64,000 nt of DNA from Cyprinodon diabolis (GCA_030533445.1 CM060065.1:4663474-4727473); one strand, 5' to 3'. Shown: positions 1 to 10,267, counted from the first letter of the stretch. Made by a program: numbers and translations. The notes: generated by a model from the sequence alone, not told the origin.

Positions 1-701
1 AAGTGACAGCGCAAAGGCCACGATCCCAGCAGCCCGGGCTTCACTGCAGAACCACGGCTGACCAAGCAGTGCAGAGCTCCTCAGTGGCCCGACCTTTTTT
101 TTAAAAACCATAAATGTTTCACATAAAACATTTAAACCATAAACATTTAACAGTATTTTGATGTATGATGCCGGGCTCATACTGACTGCGGCGCGGCTGC
201 AGAAGCACTGGTGGGGAGAAAAAACTCTTACTGGGAGCTCTGGGACAGAACTTCCTTTCTATCCTGCAATGGCCCCTTTGTTTCCTTTCCTTTCTTTATT
301 GGAGGTCACTGCAGTGTCCAGCAGAGTGTCCTACAGAGCTGCAGGGCCTCAGGAACCGGGCCTGCCGTCAACCGTGGCTGCTGTGAGTCTATGCATTGAT
401 TTAAATGATTTGGGTTTGTTGATGCGACCACCGCAGACACGCCGCATTCAGTATGAGCCTGAGGGTTTTTATACAGCCAAATCATTATGACTGAGAGTGG
501 AATAGTTAACGTTTGCTCCGATCTACTCCTAATCACAGCATCTAGGAGGGGAAGTGGTGCTGCTGCTTTAAGATTTCTCTCTAATCTTTTCACACCTTTA
601 TGTGTCTAAATAATAGTTTTTCTCACTGTTCTCTAATTGTGTTAATTAATAGTCAGAATATTTTAGATAGAAAGAACCATTTTTTGTGTGGATGATTGAA
701 T

Positions 702-1090
702 ATTCCAAAAATGTAAAAAAAACAATCCACTGGAATTTGCTTAAATGTTTGAAGACGCTTTGCTTCCCATCTAGGAAGCTTTTTTAATTCAAAATGTCAG
801 AAATAGGGTTGAGTTTGAGGCTTTATACAGCAACCCAACAAACCTATGTTTTTGTTTAGAAAACATTCAAATTGAAACGGACGAACGGGTCCTCCCCTTT
901 AGAATGAGGGTCGTTGGGCTTTGTTGGCCTGCAATGTCCCATACCTGTCTATGTGTCTGAAAAGGGGCTGAATAGACCTGGCCTGTTCAGCTAGGCCAAT
1001 AATTCCCTTTTCTGACATTTTAATGCTAAGCGAAACCTCTTCAAACTTCGAAACAAAGTCTAGTGCAATGTTTTTTAACTTTTTTGGAAT
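702..1090. mobile_element. Foldback MITE, copy 1
   Basis: The left end begins ATTCCAAAAA and runs into an A-rich stretch and AACAATCCACTGGAA. The right end is roughly its reverse complement, ending in CTTTTTTGGAAT. An inner arm with CTTCCCATCTAGGAAGC is shared with a second copy at 37783-38165. There is no coding potential. The long imperfect inverted arms suggest a non-autonomous DNA element of a kind common in teleosts; I cannot name the superfamily. In this copy the right arm seems shortened compared with copy 2. Confidence 0.6.
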
Positions 1091-1802
1091 GACTATGACC
1101 TGGCTGACTGAGAATGTTCACCAGCCTGATTGAATATACTGTAAATCAGCAGAATAAATAAGGAACAGATCTTATTATCTAACAGAAGTTAGATGTTTAG
1201 GTGAGCAAACATTTAAAACATCAGGTTTCTTCTGGTTTAATCTAGTTTAATTGGATAAACTCAAATCATTTGATGCATTTTAAAGCAAAAAAAGTTATGA
1301 TTTAATAATCCACAGTCAATACATATAACACTTTGTTTTCCCAAATGATGTAAGAGTTTGAACCTACACCTAGAAATACTGCTAAAACTGCTGCAGCGAG
1401 GAAAGTTGCTTTATGGAGGGTGGAGGCTTCAGTTTCAGCGCCATCCTTATGTCACAGTTTCAATTTACTGTTATTAAAGGTTTTGTTATGGGTAAAAATA
1501 AACGACTCATATTGTTTTCTCACAGCCTGCATTCATCTGAACAGATTAGACCAAAATAACTAATATTCAACATCTGAGTTTCGACATTTTAAGTTAATTT
1601 AGGCGTTAATAAACTGTTTCAGAGGAGTGATCATAGCGCTCTGCATCAGCAGGGCTGTGTCTGTCTCTCTTCCAGCTCCCAGATCAGCTTCTCTGATTAA
1701 TTTCCAATTCAAGCATCTGCTGCTTTGAAATTTTGAACATTTGAGTGAAGTTTGAGGGGGAAATTAGAGCATACAATTTCTAATATTTTTAGCGAACTGC
1801 TA

Positions 1803-2051
1803 CAGTTGTAGCCATTCAAAATTTCCTCACTTTCCTTGATGGGTCCTTGGCTAGTCCCTTACTATTCCCTTTTAAAGATCTAAATTATTATTTCTGATTT
1901 GTGAACATTAAGTGCAGAAGAGAAGCGTCATCTCCTGGTCAGACCCTGTAATTCAGTGAAAGGGTTGAGTCTGTGCTGGAAGTTGGAGTGGATTTTTCTG
2001 CCATTGGGCTGGCTTTTGACTGGGAAGGGCCATTTTGAATGGCTGCTACTT
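1803..2051. mobile_element. TA-flanked CAGT-ended MITE, copy 1
   Basis: TA at 1801-1802 is followed by CAGTTGTAGCCATTCAAAAT. The right end reads TTTTGAATGGCTGCTACTT and is followed by TA at 2052-2053. The ends are inverted repeats, with one mismatch in the terminal CAGT. Homologous copies occur at 48063-48382 (opposite orientation) and 50383-50710. A TA target duplication with CAGT termini fits the Tc1/mariner superfamily; the element is too short to encode a transposase. Confidence 0.65.
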
Positions 2052-2505
2052 TAGCTAAAAGCCTGCGTATCGCCACTGTGCATGTCCCAGTCCCTCTTCA
2101 TGGTTTTTACCGTGTTACACATTTTTGCTGTAATAAAAGAATCAGCTTTGAATGAGACTAAACAGCTCTTCTCACTAATAAAATCATAAACTGCTGCATG
2201 TGTGAGCGTTTTTTTTTTTAAACAGTCCGTCAGTATGAAAAAAACCTAGAAGGATTCATGGGCTGTCAGCCAATCAGAGGAAGCAGTTCTCCAACAGACG
2301 GACCCAGTCTGAGAGTCGCATGACCCGCTGAGGTCAGCAGGTCTGGTTCTTCTGAAGCAGGTTGTGTTCCATCAATGCAGAGACAAACTCACATCCTGTG
2401 TTTCCTGTGGCGTCCATCACACCACTTCTTCTCTGTTTCAGCTGGTGAGGTTTATTAAACTGTCTGTTCTGTGATTAAACGCCTCGTCCATCCACCTGTC
2501 TGCAG

Positions 2506-2731
2506 GCGGTGACGGTCGATTCGAAGTGGACAGGAAGACTGGCCAGATACGAACGACGGGGCTCCCTCTGCAGCGTGACAGGGAGTACCTGCTGACGGTG
2601 GCAGCTGCCGACGGGCTGGGCAGCCGCAGCGCTCCTGCCATCATATCAGTGGTTGCTGGAGCGCGACCTCCACAGTTTACTAATGCCTCCTTCACCATCG
2701 AGATACCAGAAAATACCCCTGAAGGACAACC
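2506..2731 (+). CDS. Type III (neural-cadherin-like) cadherin, exon A
   Basis: First of four visible exons of a large cell-adhesion cadherin. The acceptor is a pyrimidine-rich tract ending TGCAG at 2505; the donor GTGAGT begins at 2732. Two bases complete a codon at the start, and the exon ends in phase 2. It encodes the second half of an EC repeat (GRFEVDRKTGQIRTTGLP, REYLLTVAAADG), then GARPPQF where most EC repeats carry a calcium-binding DxNDNxPxF linker, then the start of the next repeat ending PENTPEGQP. A GARPPQF linker followed by an IPEN motif is what I remember of Drosophila CadN, so I assign the type III group. FAT or Dachsous proteins are the alternative. The protein would act as calcium-dependent adhesion at the plasma membrane, known mainly from neural tissue. 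Confidence 0.85.
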
Positions 2732-2842
2732 GTGAGTTCCAACACCAGCTCTCCATTATCACAAAACATGACTTCAACCTTTTGATGTTTTAAAATGTTT
2801 GACATTTTATGAATCAAATGTTCAACAAACCGAAGTATTGTT

Positions 2843-3367
2843 TTCAATTCAATTCAGTTTATTTCTATAGCGCCATTTCATAACACATGTAATCTCAAGG
2901 CAATTTACAGTCCACTAGATCATCTAGTCAATTTATTAAAAGTTTTCTTTCTCAGGAAAACCAGTTGATTGCATCGACTCATTGACTCAAATGCAACCCC
3001 TCACATTAAACATGCTTTAGCAACAGTGGAGAGGAAAAACTCCCTTTTAACATGAAGAAACCTCCAGCGAACCAGACTCAGTGTGAGCGGCCATCTAAAG
3101 AGGCCCGACTGGGGTTTAAGGAGACAGAAGAAGAGATACAGAAGGGAACTGTGAACCAGCTCCACAGGTGGCCCCTTCCAGGAAACACAGCCAGGCAGAC
3201 GAGCTCTGAGTCAGCTCCAATGTCAGAGGTTGAAGAGAGCATATCCAGTTAGTCACAGTCAGAAAAACAGGACTACACTGTAGATAATGCAGAGTGGGAT
3301 AATAGAGACAGAATGAAGCAGAAAGATGAAATAGGGGTCCCTATGTCCTCTGGAAGTCTAAGCCTAT
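2843..3367 (-). repeat. L2 LINE 3' UTR fragment, part 1 (split by Gypsy)
   Basis: It begins with the L2 terminus in reverse (ATTCAATTCAGTTTATTTCT), followed by the ATAGCGCC tail and the long 3' UTR seen in the L2 copy at 13335-14056. It stops at AAGCCTAT, and the same UTR resumes with CCTATAGCAGC at 8458. The element is 5'-truncated, antisense to the cadherin gene and older than the Gypsy insertion inside it. Confidence 0.85.
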
Positions 3368-4071
3368 TGTCATGATGGGTTCAGGTTCTTAGCCCATATG
3401 CAGAACACAACGGAGGCTGGGTAAAAGTTAAACAAGGTTTATTGAATGTTTTACAATAAAGAGTACTGGGTCAGGGGCTGGTCCGGGCTGGTTCACAGAA
3501 GTCTGCTGAGAAGATAGTTTGATTAGTAGGCAGGCTGATGAGAATGAGTCTTTGATAATTCAGAATTATACCTTGACTGAATCCGGGCTTCTCTTTGAGA
3601 GAGAGGGAACCGTTGGGTCCAGAGACTGTTTGTTCAGCAGAGTTCCAGAGCAGCTGCAGCGTCTAGCTTCTGTCTTTAATTGCAGACCTTTATCAGAGTT
3701 TCCAGCTCTTAACTAAGAGCAGCAGGGGAATCCACATAGGAATCTTCAGGTTTGGCTCTCCAGGGCAGATTGGCAGGTTAAGCTCATCCAGAGCTTCTGG
3801 CTAGAGACAGGTTTCCTGTGAGGCAAAAACAGAAGAGAGTTAGAATCTGATCTCTCTCCAGAGATAGCTAAGATTCTCTTCAGTTTCAAGGCTCAGGTTG
3901 CTAACCAAACTAAGGTCAACACTGCGGCGTCGAAGCAAGATCTGGCAGCTGGTTATAAAGGGCAGGTCTCCTGATGAGTAGATACGTCTCAGGTGTGCTG
4001 GAAGACTCCAGCTCCAGGAGACCCACGGCGCACTCTGCTGGAGGAAGGTGGTACAGCTCCAGATCCCAACA
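3368..4071 (-). repeat. 3' LTR of the Gypsy element
   Basis: 704 bp, with TG...CA ends (TGTCATGATG to GATCCCAACA on the plus strand). It matches 7748-8457 almost throughout and also the solo LTR at 29318-30237. The chromodomain frame of pol runs about 80 bases into it. Read on the minus strand, it carries a TATA-like CTTTATAACC near 3960. Confidence 0.93.
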
Positions 4072-4700
4072 GTACCCCCCTCTCAACGACCCCTCTTGGC
4101 GGTCCAGAAGATGTCGACGGGAGGGAGCTCTCATATTCCTCGATCAAGGACGGATCGAGGATATAAGAGCCAGGAACCCATGTGCGGTCCTCCGGACCGT
4201 AGCCCTCCCAATCGACGAGGTACTGCCAACCGTGACCTCGCCGACGGGAGTCCACGATCCGGCGGACGGTGAAGGCAGGATGTCCATCGATGTCCCGGGC
4301 GGGTGGAGGGGAGTCAGATGGAGGGCATAGGGGGCTAGAAACAACTGGTTTGATCTGGGAGACATGGAACGTGGGATGGATGCGGAGACTCGGAGGAAGG
4401 TGCAGACGTACAGCAGAGGGGTTGATGATCTGGGCAACCTTGAATGGACCAATGAAACGGGGAGACAGTTTCCGAGACATCCCCTTGAGGGGAATGTCTC
4501 GTGTGGACAGCCATACCTCTTGGCCTATGGAGTAGTCAGGGGCCGGGCGTCTCTTGGAGTCAGCGAAGCGTTTGGTAGAGACGGATGAGCGGTTAAGGGT
4601 GGCGATGGTGTCCTTCCAGACTCTCTGGCAACGACGGATGTGCTGATGGACTGATCGGACTGAAATCTCTCTCTCGTCAGCAGGGAAAAGTGGAGGCTGA
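3989..4700 (-). pseudogene. Gypsy integrase C-terminal remnant with chromodomain
   Basis: Read on the minus strand after a deletion junction near 4698. It starts in the very end of the integrase core ([13 protein letters not shown]), continues through the GPY/F-type module ([16 protein letters not shown], about 4474-4427) and ends in a chromodomain ([17 protein letters not shown], within about 4276-4120). Chromodomains tether such integrases to modified histones. The zinc-binding HHCC region and the DDE catalytic residues are absent, and the frame differs from upstream pol, so no working integrase could be made. Its end overlaps the polypurine tract and the 3' LTR. Confidence 0.88.
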
Positions 4701-6725
4701 TAGCCAATAGATACCTGGGTCAGGTTCAGAGGCTAGGGCAGAGTTGATGAGATCAGTGATCTCCCAGGAAACCACTTCAACAGTACAGGAGGCAGGAAGA
4801 ACAGGCTCGGGCGTCTCAGGTTGATCAGCAGAGTAAAGACGAGAGAGAGAATCAGGCTTGACGTTCTTGGAACCAGGTCTGTAAGAGATTATGAGATTGA
4901 ATCGGGAGAAAAACAATGACAATCTAGAATGACGTGGATTAGCTTGTTTGGCGGATTAGAGATAGGCCAGGTTCTTGTGGTCTGTCCAGACCAAAACTGG
5001 ATGCTCGGCCCCCTCGAGCCAGTGTCTCCACTCCTCCAAGGCGAGTTTGATAGCTAGAAGTTCTCGATCTCCAACATCATAGTTTTGCTCCGCTGGTGAG
5101 AGTCTACGTGAAAAGAAGGCACAAGGATGAATCTTTTGGTCTGAGTCAAATTGTTGAGACAAAACTGCTCCAACACCGGAGTCTGAGGCATCCACCTCTA
5201 AGATAAACTGCTTAGAGGGGTCTGGCTGGATCAGAATGGGTGCTCTAGAAAACAGGTTCTTTAATTTCTCAAAAGCGTTCTGGGCCTCAGGTGTCCATTG
5301 AAATGTCTTCTTTACCGAAGTCAGAGTTGTGAGAGGTAGAGCTGTTTGACTGTAATTCCTTATGAAGCGTCTGTAAAAGTTTGCAAAACCAAGGAATCTC
5401 TGAAGCTGTTTGCGGTTTTCAGGTGTCGGCCAGTCCAGAACTACCTTTATTTTGTCTCCGGATGGCTTAACCTGCCCGCCCTCGAGCACAAACCCCAAAA
5501 AAGTAACAGATGATTGGTGAAATTCGCACTTCTCTGCCTTCATAGAGAGCTTGTTTTCCAAAAGTCTCTGAAGAACCAGACGGACATGTTTCTTATGCTC
5601 TGATAGGTTCTTGGAGTAGATCAAAATATCATCAATGTACACAGAAACGAACACATTCAAAAAATCTCTGAGGACGTCATTGACTAGAGCCTGAAAACAG
5701 GCAGGTTCGTTTGTGAGACCAAAAGGCATGACCAGATACTCAAATTGGCCTAAGGGGGTCTTAAAGGCTGTCTTCCATTCGTCTCCTTCTCTTATCCTAA
5801 GGAGGTGATAAGCATTTCTCAAATCGAGCTTGGTGAAAACTGTTGCACCCTGAACAGGTTCAAATGCTGATGCCAGTAATGGTAGTGGGTACTTATTTTT
5901 GACGGTTATCTGATTTAGACCTCTGTAATCTATACAGGGTCGTAGGGAACCATCCTTCTTACCCAAAAAAAAGAAACCAGCACCAAGAGGAGAAGAAGAT
6001 GGACGGATTATCCCAGCAGCCAGAGACTCATTAATATATTTTTCCATGGTCTCACGTTCAGGCTTAGAGATGTTATAAAGTCTACTGCTGGGCAGGGGAG
6101 CTCCTGGTAATAATTCTATGGTGCAGTCATATGGTCTGTGAGGTGGAAGAGACGTCGCACTGACCTTACTGAAGACTGGTGCCAGATCGTGATACTCGGG
6201 AGGAACAGAAGTAAGGTCAGGAGAGTCCATCTCCCCCCTACCTCTAGGGAACTGAACAGCAGGGGCTGCAGAACGAAGACATGTCTCGTGACAGGACGTG
6301 GACCAAGACTCAATGTGGCGTTCAGCCCAGTTGATATGGGGGTTATGTCGTTCCAGCCACTCGAATCCAAGCACCAGGGGGGAGCACTCAGAAGGGAAAA
6401 CAAAAAAGGTTAATGTCTCACGATGATTTCCAGAGATCAACAGTTCTAGAGGTTGTGTTTGATGAGTGACTTGATGGAGTTTCTTTCCATCAATAGCGGA
6501 TACTCTGAGAGGCTTGGATAACGGAACGGTTTCAAGCTGTAATTGCTGGACCAGGTTAGAATCAATGAGATTACTCTCACATCCGGAGTCAATAAAAGCA
6601 GACAAGGTGAGGTTCTGGTTAGAAAAAAAAAGTGTAGCAGGTAACATCAGATGAGGAGCTTTTTCAGTTTTCAAATGGCCCGTCAGACTCCTCAATTCCT
6701 CTGGCGGGCCCTGGCTTTTGACTTA
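4677..6725 (-). pseudogene. Gypsy pol: protease, reverse transcriptase, RNase H (nonsense codon)
   Basis: The frame opens just after a stop at 6725-6723 and overlaps the 3' end of gag by about 30 bases in the -1 frame, so expression would need -1 frameshifting. I see no textbook slippery heptamer; an A AAA run lies near 6719-6716. Order of domains: aspartic protease ([12 protein letters not shown]), RT ([36 protein letters not shown] near 5640), RNase H ([35 protein letters not shown]). A TAA at 4958-4956 interrupts the frame, which continues downstream (YRPGSKNVKPDSLSRL) until the integrase deletion near 4698. There is no ATG at the start, as expected for a frameshift product. Confidence 0.9.
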
Positions 6726-7753
6726 GCCGGACATGAAGCTATGAAATGGCCAGTCTCACCACAGTATAGACACAGATTGCCCCTAAATCGTTGTTGTCTT
6801 TCCTCAGGGGTTAGCCTTGTGTGTCCAATCTGCATGGGTTCGGCCTCCGCTCCATCTGAGTGAGAGACTTGGACAGGCACAGAAAGAGTCTGGTTTTTAG
6901 ACTTTGGCTTGGAAACTGGTTCTGTGGATCCAGAAAAAACAAAAGCATTATTTAATGCACGGGCTGACACAGAAAAATTCAGAGTTCTTTGTCTAGTGTT
7001 GTTTCTAGTTCGGAGCCTGTTATCCAATCTGATGGTTAAACGGATTAATTCCTCCAAACTAGTCGGTTCGTCGATTGTGGCTAGTTCATCCTTGATGTTA
7101 TCATTTAAGGCCTTAAAATATGCACTTTTGAGTGCACATTCGTTCCAACCAGAGGCTACGGCTTTGACCCGGAAGTCGATGGAGAACTCAGCCACTGTGG
7201 AATTTCCCTGTCTTAAATTCAACAGGGCTCGAGAGTCAATGGTCTTATCTGTGTCATGATTAAATACTTGGGAAAACTCGGAAATGAACTCGGAAAAAGT
7301 ACAAGTGAAACTGGATTCAGAGGAGAACCTTGCCTCTGCCCATTCAAGGGCTCGTCCTGTGAGTTGAGAAAGAATAAATGATATTTTCTTTCTATCATTC
7401 GGAAAACTGCCAGGAGAATGTTCAAAAAGTAATCGACATTGGAATAAAAATCCCTTACAATCTTTTTGATTACCTGAAAATCTTTGAGGCGGACTGGGAC
7501 GGAACTGAGGAAGTGACGTCACTGCCGGTGACCTTGGAGGCGGAAGTGGATCCGGAACTGGACGTACCGCTGGCGTGGCGTTAGCATTACCCATGTAGCT
7601 GGCAAATGTTTGTAGAATTTGATTCTGATGTTCAAGCTTAGTATGCAACTCACGGAGGGTATGCGCATGTCCAAGGATCTGAGCGTCCTGTTCCTCAAGC
7701 CTCCTACGGAGGTGATCTGCTGGGCTTTGTGTTTGGCCGCAGTGTTCTGTCAT
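6692..7753 (-). CDS. gag: Gypsy gag (intact frame, 353 aa)
   Basis: Capsid/nucleocapsid polyprotein that would package element RNA in cytoplasmic particles. It has an N-terminal coiled-coil-like stretch (about 15-50), a proline-rich linker (about 65-90), then a capsid region of the Sushi/PEG10/RTL kind ([31 protein letters not shown], about 95-260), and one C-terminal zinc knuckle [14 protein letters not shown] (C-x2-C-x4-H-x4-C, about 330-344). The first ATG (7753-7751) lies inside the last six bases of the 5' LTR, so the primer-binding site is within the coding sequence. The next methionine is near residue 54, so a later start is possible. The frame is unbroken, unlike pol. Confidence 0.9.
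   Translation of the reverse strand: MTEHCGQTQSPADHLRRRLEEQDAQILGHAHTLRELHTKLEHQNQILQTFASYMGNANATPAVRPVPDPLPPPRSPAVTSLPQFRPSPPQRFSGNQKDCKGFLFQCRLLFEHSPGSFPNDRKKISFILSQLTGRALEWAEARFSSESSFTCTFSEFISEFSQVFNHDTDKTIDSRALLNLRQGNSTVAEFSIDFRVKAVASGWNECALKSAYFKALNDNIKDELATIDEPTSLEELIRLTIRLDNRLRTRNNTRQRTLNFSVSARALNNAFVFSGSTEPVSKPKSKNQTLSVPVQVSHSDGAEAEPMQIGHTRLTPEERQQRFRGNLCLYCGETGHFIASCPAKSKARARQRN
7737..7747 (-). promoter_or_regulatory. Self-primer binding site (PBS) of the Gypsy element
   Basis: Directly after the 5' LTR, the minus strand reads GAACACTGCGGC. No TGG-starting tRNA-type PBS is present. AACACTGCGGC is perfectly complementary over 11 bases to GCCGCAGTGTT in the LTR (8314-8304 on the minus strand), which lies about 30 bases downstream of a TATA-like sequence, where the RNA should begin. 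This is the geometry of Tf1/Sushi-type self-priming, where the folded 5' end of the RNA is the primer. Confidence 0.75.
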
Positions 7754-8457
7754 GATGGGTTCAGGTTCTTAGCCCATATGCAGAACACAACAGAGGCTGG
7801 GTAAAAGTTAAACAAGGTTTATTGAATGTTTTACAATAAATAGACAATATACTGGGTCAGGGGCTGGTCCGGGCTGGTTCACAGAAGTCTGCTGAGAAGA
7901 TAGTTTGATTAGTAGGCAGGCTGATGAGAATGAGTCTTTGATAATTCAGAATTATACCTTGACTGAATCCGGGCTTCTCTTTGAGAGAGAGGGAACCGTT
8001 GGGTCCAGAGACTGTTTGTTCAGCAGAGTTCCAGAGCAGCTGCAGCGTCTAGCTTCTGACTTTAATGGCAGACCTTGATCAGAGTTTCCAGCTCTTAACT
8101 AAGAGCAGCAGGGGAATCCACATAGGAATCTTCGGGTTTGGCTCTCCAGGGCAGATTGGCAGGTTAAGCTCATCCAGAGCTTCTGGCTAGAGACAGGTTT
8201 CCTGTGAGGCAAAAACAAAAGAGAGTTAGAATCTGATCTCTCTCCAGAGATAGCTAAGATTCTTTTCAGTTTCAAGGCTCAGGATGCTAACCAAACTAAG
8301 GTCAACACTGCGGCGTCGAAGCAAGATCTGGCAGCTGGTTATAAAGGGCAGGTCTCCTGATGAGTAGATACGTCTCAGGTGTGCTGGAAGACTCCAGCTC
8401 CAGGAGACCCACGGCGCACTCTGCTGGAAGAAGGTGGTACAGCTCCAGATCCCAACA
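7748..8457 (-). repeat. 5' LTR of the Gypsy element
   Basis: 710 bp, near-identical to 3368-4071, with an extra 6 bases in an AATAGACAATATA context near 7840. On the minus strand it starts TGTTGGGATC and ends CATGACA. The predicted promoter is CCCTTTATAACC at about 8349-8338, with RNA starting near 8314. The opposite end supplies the gag start codon. Confidence 0.93.
8338..8349 (-). promoter_or_regulatory. LTR TATA box
   Basis: The minus strand reads CCCTTTATAACC. It lies about 30 bases upstream of the CCGCAGTGTT segment inferred to be the RNA 5' end. The same arrangement is kept in the 3' LTR (about 3960) and in the solo LTR (about 30040). The start site itself is inferred, not seen. Confidence 0.6.
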
Positions 8458-8886
8458 CCTATAGCAGCATAACTATAGAGAAAGCTCAGGATAACCTTAT
8501 GTTCCTGATGTTCCTTTTTGATAAAACTAAAAGTTTTATCTAGCCTAGCCTAGCCTCAAAAGTAGACAGGGTTTCTGCCTCATGGACTAAAACTGGTAGT
8601 TGGTTCCACAAAGATCAAGGTCCAGAACAGCTATGATGGAAAGATGTATTTTTTTAAAGGTGTTGATTTGTGGACGTAACATATTAGTGAGTTTAAGCAG
8701 CTGAAACTCTTTCTGTGTTTAACTCTGTGTTGGTTAAACTGGAGAGGAGTTTGATAACTAAAAGATCTGCCTCCCATTCTACTTTTAGAAATTCTAGGAA
8801 CCACTAGTAAACCTGCAGATTGCAAGTTAAGTTAGGAACATAAGGAACAATCAGATCTCTGATGTAAGATGGAGCTTGGCCATTTA
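8458..8886 (-). repeat. L2 LINE fragment, part 2 (split by Gypsy)
   Basis: Continues the L2 3' UTR and the end of ORF2 after the Gypsy insertion. The codons for the C-terminus ([13 protein letters not shown]) are readable on the minus strand near 8780. About 130 bases of unrelated sequence (roughly 8612-8740) interrupt it between TTGGTTCCAC and GGAGAGGAG, indicating a further small insertion. It ends near CCATTTAAGG. Confidence 0.8.
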
Positions 8887-9029
8887 AGGCCAATAAGTTT
8901 GTCTGTACTTTAACTAGGCTATTTTAAAACATGAGTATATCTAGATCTAAAAAAAGGTTGACCTCTGTCTAGGTCCTTCATGATAATAAATTATGCTGGA
9001 CGATCTCAGAAATGAACTACAACAACCAC

Positions 9030-9295
9030 TCGTCTCACACTGAGACTGGTTCTGGTTCAGCTAGATGTTTGTTTCTGTTCAAAGGTAGGTTTTCCTCTCC
9101 ACTGTCGCTACAAGCATGCTTGGTGTGAGGGATTGCCTTCGAGTCAATATGTCCTGTCTTCACCTGCTCATCCAGGAGGAGAGAATCAATGACTGGATGA
9201 TCTGGTTGATCTGGATCTAGAAGTGACCTGAGATGACAGGATATGAATTGGAGCATAAAAAATGAACTGTAATGAAATAAATAGAATTCAAAGAT
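9030..9295 (+). repeat. L2-like 3' tail fragment, divergent subfamily
   Basis: Plus-strand piece sharing CTCCACTGTCGCTACAAG, the GTGAGGGATTG block and GACCTGAGATGACA with L2 tails. It carries the phrase ATGACTGGATGATCTG also found at 49090-49270, which marks a subfamily different from the main L2 copies. It is 5'-truncated. Confidence 0.6.
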
Positions 9296-10052
9296 ATCAG
9301 GCAGATGAGCAGTGCAGCCCGTTAGATGAGGGAGGGGTAAAACAGATGCAGAAGAAGAGAGGGGAGGGCCCGTCCGGATGCATGACCTGGATCCTGCACA
9401 CATTCAGTAGGAGTTGCTCCAAGGCACAATTTGCCACAGAATATAGTCAATGTGAACTCAGGGTGAGTAATGAGACAAATTAGTCGTGTCTGAAAAGTGG
9501 AGAGACTAAAAAACAAAACAAATAAACCATAAATTCACTAACAAGGGCAAATGAAGAGCTCCACAAACTCCTCTGAAACATGATCGCCTCTCCTCAACAC
9601 TGGAGTAGGATGTAATCCAGGACTTCATTCAAGCAGCCATGAGGAAGCCTTAATCCACCACAAACAGATGGTTCAGACATGAGCCTTCCGCTAATGAGGA
9701 AGACGGATAGTTTCCTCCTTTTCCTGGTTTCACAGCAGCCTTAGTTGGATCAGCAGACGGAGGAGGGATTCTTTTTCTTCAATGTAACTCCCCCTCATAA
9801 AGCCAGATTTCTAGATGACTGATACAGGCATTGATGCAGCATGAAAGGTTTTATTGGATCCTGTCATTTAACTGACAGGGTATATAAATTAAAATTCAGC
9901 TGTGAATTAATTCTTCAACATTTCAGGGTTTATTTTTCTCATTGTAGTGCAAGTCTAGCATAAAGTCAACATGCAGTCAGGTATGAGGTGTCAGGATTTT
10001 ACTGGACTTTAACTAATGTGATGGTTCAGATTAGAATAGATTAGAATAGAAA

Positions 10053-10094
10053 ATGGCGTAGTTGGTTAGAGCAGTGCGCTTGTGCTCTAAGAAG
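10053..10094 (+). repeat. tRNA-derived SINE head with A box (split by L2)
   Basis: The sequence TGGCGTAGTTGGTTAGAGC matches a tRNA 5' end with a Pol III A box, followed by an anticodon-arm-like GCGCTTGTGCTCTAAGAAGG. The expected B box is missing here but appears at 14062, after a 4-kb L2 element. A degenerate AGAATAGATTAGAATAGA repeat lies just upstream. Confidence 0.7.
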
Positions 10095-10097
10095 GTT

Positions 10098-10258
10098 GCA
10101 AGCAGTGTCCTGAAAACAACGTGGGCTACATTAATAATTGGCAATCCTTTTGGGGAAAGCCTGGTCTGATTCGGAGAGACGGCATCCATCCCACTTTGGA
10201 TGGTGCAGCTCTTCTTTCTAGGAATCTGGCCACATTTATTAGTCCTCCAAAACCCTGA
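10098..10258 (+). pseudogene. L2 ORF1 C-terminal end (esterase block V)
   Basis: Encodes VGYINNWQSFWGKPG then RRDGIHPTLDGAALLSRN and stops at TGA 10256-10258. DGIHP is the DxxH block of SGNH/GDSL esterases, known from the ORF1 proteins of CR1 and L2 LINEs. Two extra bases after GTCCTGAAAAC break the frame compared with the minus-strand copy at 62487. Only this tail is present because the element is truncated. Confidence 0.75.
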
Positions 10259-10267
10259 CCACCCAGG

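Larger units (their letters stand above)
1..2505. other. Upstream intronic sequence, no host exon recognised
   Basis: AT-rich sequence upstream of the first visible cadherin exon. It holds a foldback MITE (702-1090) and a TA-flanked MITE (1803-2051), listed separately. An open frame at 158-490 shows no cadherin motif and no convincing splice borders, so I do not call it coding. Stretches 1-701, 1091-1800 and 2054-2505 contain nothing else I can name. The preceding cadherin exon must end in phase 1 and lies outside the window. Confidence 0.6.
3368..8457 (-). mobile_element. Ty3/Gypsy LTR retrotransposon, Sushi-type chromovirus, defective
   Basis: A 5.1-kb element on the minus strand: 5' LTR 7748-8457, gag 7753-6692, pol 6725-3989, 3' LTR 3368-4071. 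It is flanked by the 5-bp duplication CCTAT (3363-3367 and 8458-8462). The LTRs differ by about nine substitutions and one 6-bp indel counted by eye, so the insertion is fairly recent. The polypurine tract GAGAGGGGGGTAC lies just inside the 3' LTR (about 4072-4084). The gag type, CCHC knuckle, -1 pol frame, self-priming site and C-terminal chromodomain together indicate the Sushi/chromovirus lineage of Metaviridae. One nonsense codon and a deletion of most of the integrase make it unable to move on its own. Confidence 0.92.

Noticed and set aside
158..490. Open frame of 110 codons near the left edge
   Set aside because: It shows no domain, no cadherin motif and no convincing splice sites; the length is within chance expectation.
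10053..10094. Possible tRNA gene
   Set aside because: Only the 5' half with the A box is present; the B box is 4 kb away behind an L2 insertion, and a SINE body follows it.
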